Source of the DNA: Dastarcus helophoroides
Taxonomy: Eukaryota; Arthropoda; Insecta; Coleoptera; Bothrideridae
DNA length: 64,000 nucleotides
Reading direction: 5' to 3'
NCBI GenBank assembly: GCA_028583605.1
Contig: CM053331.1
Coordinates: forward strand, 35,108,783-35,172,782
The notes under the pieces are model-generated. The model ran no database searches, had not been told where the DNA came from, and was given only the letters and a program-made list of their open reading frames with translations. A program made the position numbers and the translations under genes. Shown piece after piece: positions 58,832 to 64,000 of the stretch; position 1 is the stretch's first letter, and every line of letters starts with the position of its first letter.

Positions 58832-59031
58832 TTCTGTAATATATTATGAAGAAAATAACTGACTTATTCAGTTGATTCACCTTATTCTCGGAAATAATGA
58901 TTTAACAAATTAAGGTGATAAATAATAATAATAAATGTTACCAAATAAACATATCACGATTTCTTTTTATAACTTCAAGTAGTATTTATAGAAGCGAATT
59001 AATAATAAATTTATTATTTGTCAAAAAAAAA
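58832..59031 (+). promoter_or_regulatory. Third cathepsin B-type promoter and 5' UTR exon, inverted
   Basis: The + strand matches the minus-strand promoter of gene B: TTCTGTAATATATTATGAAG, GGTGATAAATAATAATAATA, CCAAATAAACATATCACGA, AGTAGTATTTATAGAAG, TTATTATTTGTC, A-run and splice donor GTAAGTATTACATTTTATTA. Similarity stops about 30 bp into the intron. No cathepsin coding exon follows on + before 64000. Either an orphan duplicate or the start of a third gene whose coding exons lie outside the window. Confidence 0.7.
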
Positions 59032-59249
59032 GTAAGTATTACATTTTATTAGAAAAGTAAAAAAAATCTATTTTTTAACACTTTGAGCTAGAACATATTT
59101 GATTGCATAAATGGACTCGACAAGAAGAAACCAGTTTGGAAGCCACAAGTCTTTTGGTTTTGGTAAAGTCAAAGTTTCAAATTTTTGAAGAGGGATTTCA
59201 TTTTATTTGTGGGTTCACGAGAAAAAGTCATTCTTTTTAAAAAATTGTT

Positions 59250-59467
59250 TTGTTCTAATGGTTCTATAAAGAATTTTATCACCTTACCGACACATCTGTT
59301 TTTATTTAGAAATTAAATTTAAATAAATAACCAACATGTTTCAGTTGTCCTGCGTTACAATAGCAGGCAAAACTTGAATAGGACTGGGTAGGTCATTAAA
59401 GTAGTCTAAGCAGAAGGACGGCAGCCCCCCCCCCCTCCGCCCCAAAAAAATCCTGGTTACGGGACTG
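59250..59467 (-). mobile_element. Terminal fragment of element X (copy 4)
   Basis: Same inverted terminal segment as copy 3 (ACCAACATGTTTCAGTTGTCC, GCAGGCAAAACTTGAATAGG) and ending AAAAAAATCCTGGTTACGGG. Contains a C-run of about 11. Confidence 0.7.
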
Positions 59468-59499
59468 TTCTGAATTTTAAATTTACCCTCGAAATCTTA

Positions 59500-60300
59500 C
59501 CTAATTGATATTGGGGGTACAAATGGAAAACCGCCGTTTTTTCTCACGATTTGAGGCTTTATTGTAAAAAACTCGTTACATACTCATTCTTCAAAATAAT
59601 TTCCATTGTTAGTTACAACTTTTTCACATCTTTCAGCTTCTGAACTCCTCGACGAAAAAACTGTACTTCTTTTGACGCGATCCACGAATCGATCCAATTT
59701 TTGGCCTCTTCCTAAGAACGAAAGTGCTATCCGGCCAGGTCATGCGTCATCAATCGAAACAAGTAGAAATCAGAAGGGGCGATGTCAGGAGAGTACGGTG
59801 GGTGGGGGAGGACGTCCCATTTTAAAGTTTCCAGGTATGTTTTCACGACCTTGGAAACATGTGGCCGAGCGTTGTCATGCGTTGTATCACCTTGTCGTGC
59901 CTTTTCGAGTATTGTGGGCGTTTTTCTTTCAGTGCTCGGCTCAAACGTATGAGTTGCATCCGATAGAGGGCTCCTGTAATGGTTTCGCCCGGTTGCAATA
60001 GTTATAGTACACTACGACGAGTTGGTCCCACCAAATACACAGCATGAATGTTTGGTTTCGCCGTCGAAGTTGATGCATGGTCGGGAAGTCTCCACGATTT
60101 TTTCCGCTTTCGGTTATCATAGTGTATCCACTTTTCATCGCTGGTCACGATGCGATGCAAAAAACCCTTTCTTTTTTGCCGTTGGAGGAGTTGTTCGCAC
60201 GTGAAAAAGCGCCATTCGATGTCTTTAGGCTTCAGTTCGTACGGCACCCAATCTCCCTCCAAGCATTTTAAGCGATGGGAAACGGCTTGTTGAGTCACGC
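59500..60300 (-). pseudogene. Mariner transposase remnant
   Basis: The minus strand encodes, in three frames, TQQAVSHRLK, GDWVPYELKPKDIEWRFFTCEQLLQRQKRKGFLHRIVTSDEKWIHYDN with the first catalytic Asp, ASTSTAKPNIH and LCIWWDQLVVVYY. It then decays through the DNARPH-type region. The N-terminal helix-turn-helix is absent because hAT sequence begins at 60302. Frameshifts and stops make it non-functional. Confidence 0.8.
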
Positions 60301-60301
60301 C

Positions 60302-63300
60302 TAGTGATGGGCAAAACTGCTACTTACAAGTAGCAGTTACAAGTTGCTCCTGCTACAATCAAGTAACAGTTTTAAATAGCTGCTACTTTTGTCACTGTTA
60401 CTCATTATGAATACGTGTTAAACGATCGCAGTCGCAGTTGGAATCAAATGGAGCAACGAGTAACCGACAAGGAATACCTGCTACTTTACTCTGATACACT
60501 GCTACTGCTACTTTTGTCACTGCTATTATTGTATTGGGAATAAGCGTAAGTGATCACAGGCACAGATCGCAGTTACGTTTTCGACAAAAGTATGACACTC
60601 TCAAAATCGAAAAGATATGGTCGGTAAAGGGTCGATCAGGTATCAGGTTACGTTCGAAGATAAAAGGTACCTCAATACATACCCTGATTTCCCTATTTAA
60701 ACAATAATGCATAAAAATACCTTAAAAATGACATTGGCTATTAAAAAATCAGTTAACTATATTTTTAACCCGGCAGTTTAGATAAATTAGGATAAAATTT
60801 ATGTCATGCTGTTTGTCGTAGCTTTCTAGTTCTCAGGCGATTCCCATAATCCTAAAATAACATCATATGATTTTAATGCTATCTATAGACTTGATTTTTA
60901 AACCGGGGTACCCACTTAATTTCGTAAACAATCCCAATACTCTTTCAAGAAGTAACAAGTAAATCAGTTTATGTTCAACACATAAAAAGAAATTAATTTT
61001 CTAATTAGATATAATACGTAATTGGTAGATTACTTGCATATTATTTTCGATTAGGCAAAATTTCTTCTATTTAAGTTTGGAAAAAGTGCATGTTATGCAC
61101 ACATTAATGACAGAATAGGGTGAAAATATGCACTTGCTACAAATATTTTAAGTGGTGATAAAGCGATGCTATTTTAATGATGGGAAAGTAGTAAGAAAAA
61201 TATTTGTTTTTAATTGTAATATAGATATCATCCACCACATTTATGGGAAAAAATTAAGTGGTTTATTTTTAAGCTTTTAATATGTTCATTCTTTTAAATG
61301 AATCGAGTTTACTTCTTCAGCTTTTTAAGTTCGGTTCGTTTTCGTGACCAGTGTGTATACCTAAAATTTACACATTTGGTTTTAGTTTGCGTTACGGACA
61401 TTTTTCTTCGTATTTTATAAACTGTGCTTGTCAGACAATTCATGTATCTCAAACTAAAATGAGTAACAAAAAAAAGAAGTCCAAAATTTGGAATTTCTTT
61501 AAAGAAGACAGTGCGGGCAAAGCCAAGTGCAATATGTGTAATTATGTCTTTTCCTGCAAATCTACCACTACAAATCTAAAAAAACACATAGAAAGAAGGC
61601 ATCCCACAGTACAGTTTGAAAAAATTGAGAGACTCCAGTTAAAACCTACTTTTTCGCAGACTTCAGATGAAACGTTAACAGGTTTCAAGGATCCGCAACC
61701 TTCAACTTCAAAGTCAACTGAGGATGAGGAAATAGGCGTAGAATCACTAGTAAAAAAATCAACGCAGTCATCTATTTTAACCTTTGTGCCTCGCAAAATT
61801 TGTGTTTCTACCCAAAAAAGACTTGATAAACTTTTAATTCAATTGATTGTAAAAGATTTTCAACCACTATCAATTACAGAGGATAAAGGATTTCGGGCGT
61901 TTTTGCAAGGACTAAATCCTTCCTACAACATGCCAAGCCGAAAAACACTTTCAAATGTGCTACTTCCAGCTGCTTATGAAGAAGTGTACACAAAAACAAA
62001 ATCGTTAATTCAGCAGTCAAAATCATTTACATTAACTACAGATTGTTGGACCTCCAGAAATACCGAAAGTGTAATTGCGGTAACAGCACACTTCATCAAT
62101 GATTTTGAGCCCACATCGGTAATGTTAGAATGTAGAGGGTTCGAAGATTCTCATACCAGTGAAAATTTGGCAAGAGAAATAGAAAAAATATTGGTGGAAT
62201 GGAAAATTGAAAAAAATAATATATTTTTATTCATTTCGGACAATGCTGCAAACGTTGTTAAAGCAATAAAAGGTGTTTTAAAAATAAATCATTTTGGTTG
62301 TTATGTTCACACAATCAATTTAGTAGTGCACGATATTTTGAAAATCGCAAATATACAAAGTACTGTTACCAAAGTTAGGGAAACAATTGTTCATTTTAAG
62401 CGAAGTTTAAAGGCAACCTTAAAATTAAAAGAAACCCTTAGGCAACAAGATAAAGAAGAGAAAGAACTTATTTTGGATGTTGCTACAAGATGGAACTCAA
62501 CATATTACATGCTACAAAGATTTGTGGAATTAGAAGAGGCCATCCGAAGCAGCCTAGCATTATTAAATGTAAGTTTTCCAGTAATTAGCGCAGACGAGTG
62601 GAGCTTCATTTCCGAATTAATTAAAATTTTGAAACCGTTGGAATACGTTACTAAAATGATGTCAGGGGAAAAATACATGACACTTTCTTTGATTATTATT
62701 TTAACAAAAGGTTTGAGGGAGGTCTACGAAAAAATGTCAGCCAGTAACAATTTCAGTAATACATCAGAACAAGCTATCGTCAGTCTTCAAACTTCCCTAA
62801 ATGAAAGATTCCCTGATTTGGAGCAAAATAGCGCATTAATTGTTGCTACATTTTTGGACCCAAGATTTAAAGATATTGGCTTTCAGTCAGAAAATACTGC
62901 TAAAAGGGCAAAAGAACTAGTTGTTGATTATCTACTTGAAATTTTATAAGAAACAGCTGAGACAATTGATCCAGAAACAATTGGGTTATCTACCTCTCAA
63001 GAATCTCAAAACGAATTTTTTATTTGGAATGTTTTCGATAAAGGAATTTGTAGTAAAACAGTCTCTTCTATCAATAAAAAGTCACGAGCCGTATTAGAGA
63101 TTCAAAGATATTTAGAAGAACCATTGTTGCACCGAGAAGATGATCCATTAAAATGGTGGAAAAATAATTCATTCGATTTTCCAAACTTAGCAAAAGTAGT
63201 AAAAGTAAAATTTAGAACTGTTGCTACTTCGGTGCCTTGTGAACGTGTGTTTTCTAAGACAGGACAATTGTTAATTGAAAGAAGTAATAGGTTAAGTTTA

Positions 63301-63550
63301 GAAAAAGTGAGAAAAATTATGTTCTTACATGTAAATGATAGTGTGGTTTGTAATAAGAAATAGACAAATATTTTTATTCATTTTATATTTGCAGATCCCC
63401 CTTTTTAAGTTAGGTTAGTTCTAATATATTAATTTGTCATAATATAGGAATAGAAGTGCATCATTTGAGTTATGGTTTAATTTATATATGTATTATGTAC
63501 TTATATTTTCTTGGCATTTTTTTAATATAATTAATCTGAAAATAAAATAT
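60302..63550 (+). mobile_element. hAT transposon (left end to transposase; right end not seen)
   Basis: Left end TAGTGATGGGCAAAACTGC, typical of hAT elements, followed by subterminal copies of GCTACTTTTGTCACTG (about 60383, 60509). It inserted into the mariner remnant. A matching right TIR was not found before 64000, so that end is truncated or beyond the window. Confidence 0.7.
61459..63363 (+). pseudogene. hAT transposase with BED zinc finger, one premature stop
   Basis: The start is set at MSNKKKKSKIWNFF, immediately before the BED finger (Cys24, Cys27, His43, His48); an in-frame upstream ATG at 61351 is less likely. The RNase H-like core shows TTDCWTSRN, FISDNAANVVKAIKG, CYVHTINLVV and TRWNSTYYML. 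The hATC dimerisation domain follows (DDPLKWWKNN, FRTVATSVPCERVFSKTGQL, MFLHVND). The frame is open from 61459 to 63363 except for a single TAA at 62947-62949, between LLEIL and ETAETID; no frameshift. About 634 residues, normal for the family. A poly(A) signal AATAAA lies at 63541. Recently inactivated, or needing readthrough. Confidence 0.9.
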
Positions 63551-63644
63551 AAAGTACGGGGTCTTTGGTTATAAATGCACCCCCCCATTTACCTTTCGAA
63601 TTATGATAGGTACAAAAAATTTGACTAAAAAAGTTTCTAGATAT

Positions 63645-64000
63645 CTCTTAAATTTTTATTTGAAATAAGTTTGCGATATACAGGGTGCTACGTTTTTTCA
63701 GAATCAAAGTCAACTTTGGTTTTTTAAATGGAACAACCCAATTATTTTTTTATTTTCGAATTTTCCCAAAAATTTCACATATGTTTTATTTGACATACCT
63801 ATATCTAAATTCAATTGTTTCCGAAATATTGATGGTTATAGATCGCCAATATGATCTTGATTTTTCGTAAATAATAGATATCTATAAGAAATGTTAGATT
63901 TAAAAGTTTATAGAAATCGCTTAAATATTTATTTCAAATATGTTTGCTATATACAGGGTGTTTAGCTTTCGAGAATACAAATCCATTTTGGTTTTTTAAA
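63645..64000 (+). repeat. Repeat with ATACAGGGTG motif, two copies
   Basis: AAATAAGTTTGCGATATACAGGGTGC...TTTGGTTTTTTAAA near 63665-63727 recurs near 63938-64000, about 274 bp later. The ATACAGGGTG start resembles mariner-type ends as at 39042. It continues past the window end. Confidence 0.6.

Noticed and set aside
59606..60001. 131-codon + strand frame.
   Set aside because: Antisense of the mariner remnant.

Overview
The window is eukaryotic, AT-rich, intron-bearing DNA, most probably from an insect and plausibly a beetle. The evidence is two intact cathepsin B-like cysteine protease genes with GT-AG introns, plus typical insect transposons (hAT, mariner, Jockey/I-type LINE, PIF/Harbinger-like, Sola-like). 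The host species cannot be fixed from the sequence.

Protein-coding core. Two paralogous cathepsin B-like genes lie in tandem on the minus strand: gene A (1510..14202) and gene B (31793..40804). Each encodes 330 residues in four coding exons with identical intron phases and a last intron of 52 or 54 bp. Each has a homologous promoter and 5' UTR exon well upstream (about 15.6-15.8 kb for A, about 44.95-45.2 kb for B). A third copy of that promoter and first exon lies in the opposite orientation at about 58.83-59.03 kb, with no coding exon before the window ends. A and B differ at the occluding loop, at one disulfide and at the residue expected at the base of the S2 pocket, so they look like diverged digestive-type proteases.

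Repeats inside the genes. Intron 2 of gene A is 10 kb. It holds a 5.3-kb polypyrimidine TTTCTGTC-type array (about 2.63-7.9 kb) and a satellite with a 292-bp period (about 10.1-11.7 kb). Gene B introns hold a PIF/Harbinger-like element (32.35-33.5 kb), a 3.5-kb TIR element with 8-bp target duplication (33.5-37.0 kb) that itself contains a foldback element, a mariner-type MITE, and hammerhead-bearing repeats.

Intergenic regions are layered transposons. 16.15-19.63 kb is a hAT-like element containing a second hAT-like element containing a solo LTR, each with exact target duplications. 22.6-29.4 kb is a long-TIR element interrupted by a Sola-like element with a decayed transposase gene and by a hammerhead repeat. 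46.6-50.2 kb is a decayed LINE on the minus strand. 50.4-51.7 kb is an internally deleted mariner/IS630-type transposon. 54.5-58.8 kb holds a hammerhead repeat, a 1.8-kb foldback element and TE remnants. 59.5-60.3 kb is a mariner remnant, and 60.3-63.4 kb a hAT element whose transposase carries one in-frame stop.

Most interesting signal. Three unrelated repeat families each contain a hammerhead-ribozyme-like motif with a self-complementary (palindromic) stem III. One family has three copies with the same complete core (27231..27277, 39698..39744, 54790..54836), each inside an element flanked by 13-bp target duplications. This points to Penelope-like or retrozyme-like retroelements clustered in and around the cathepsin B genes. 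No CRISPR array, operon, phage or bacterial feature is present.
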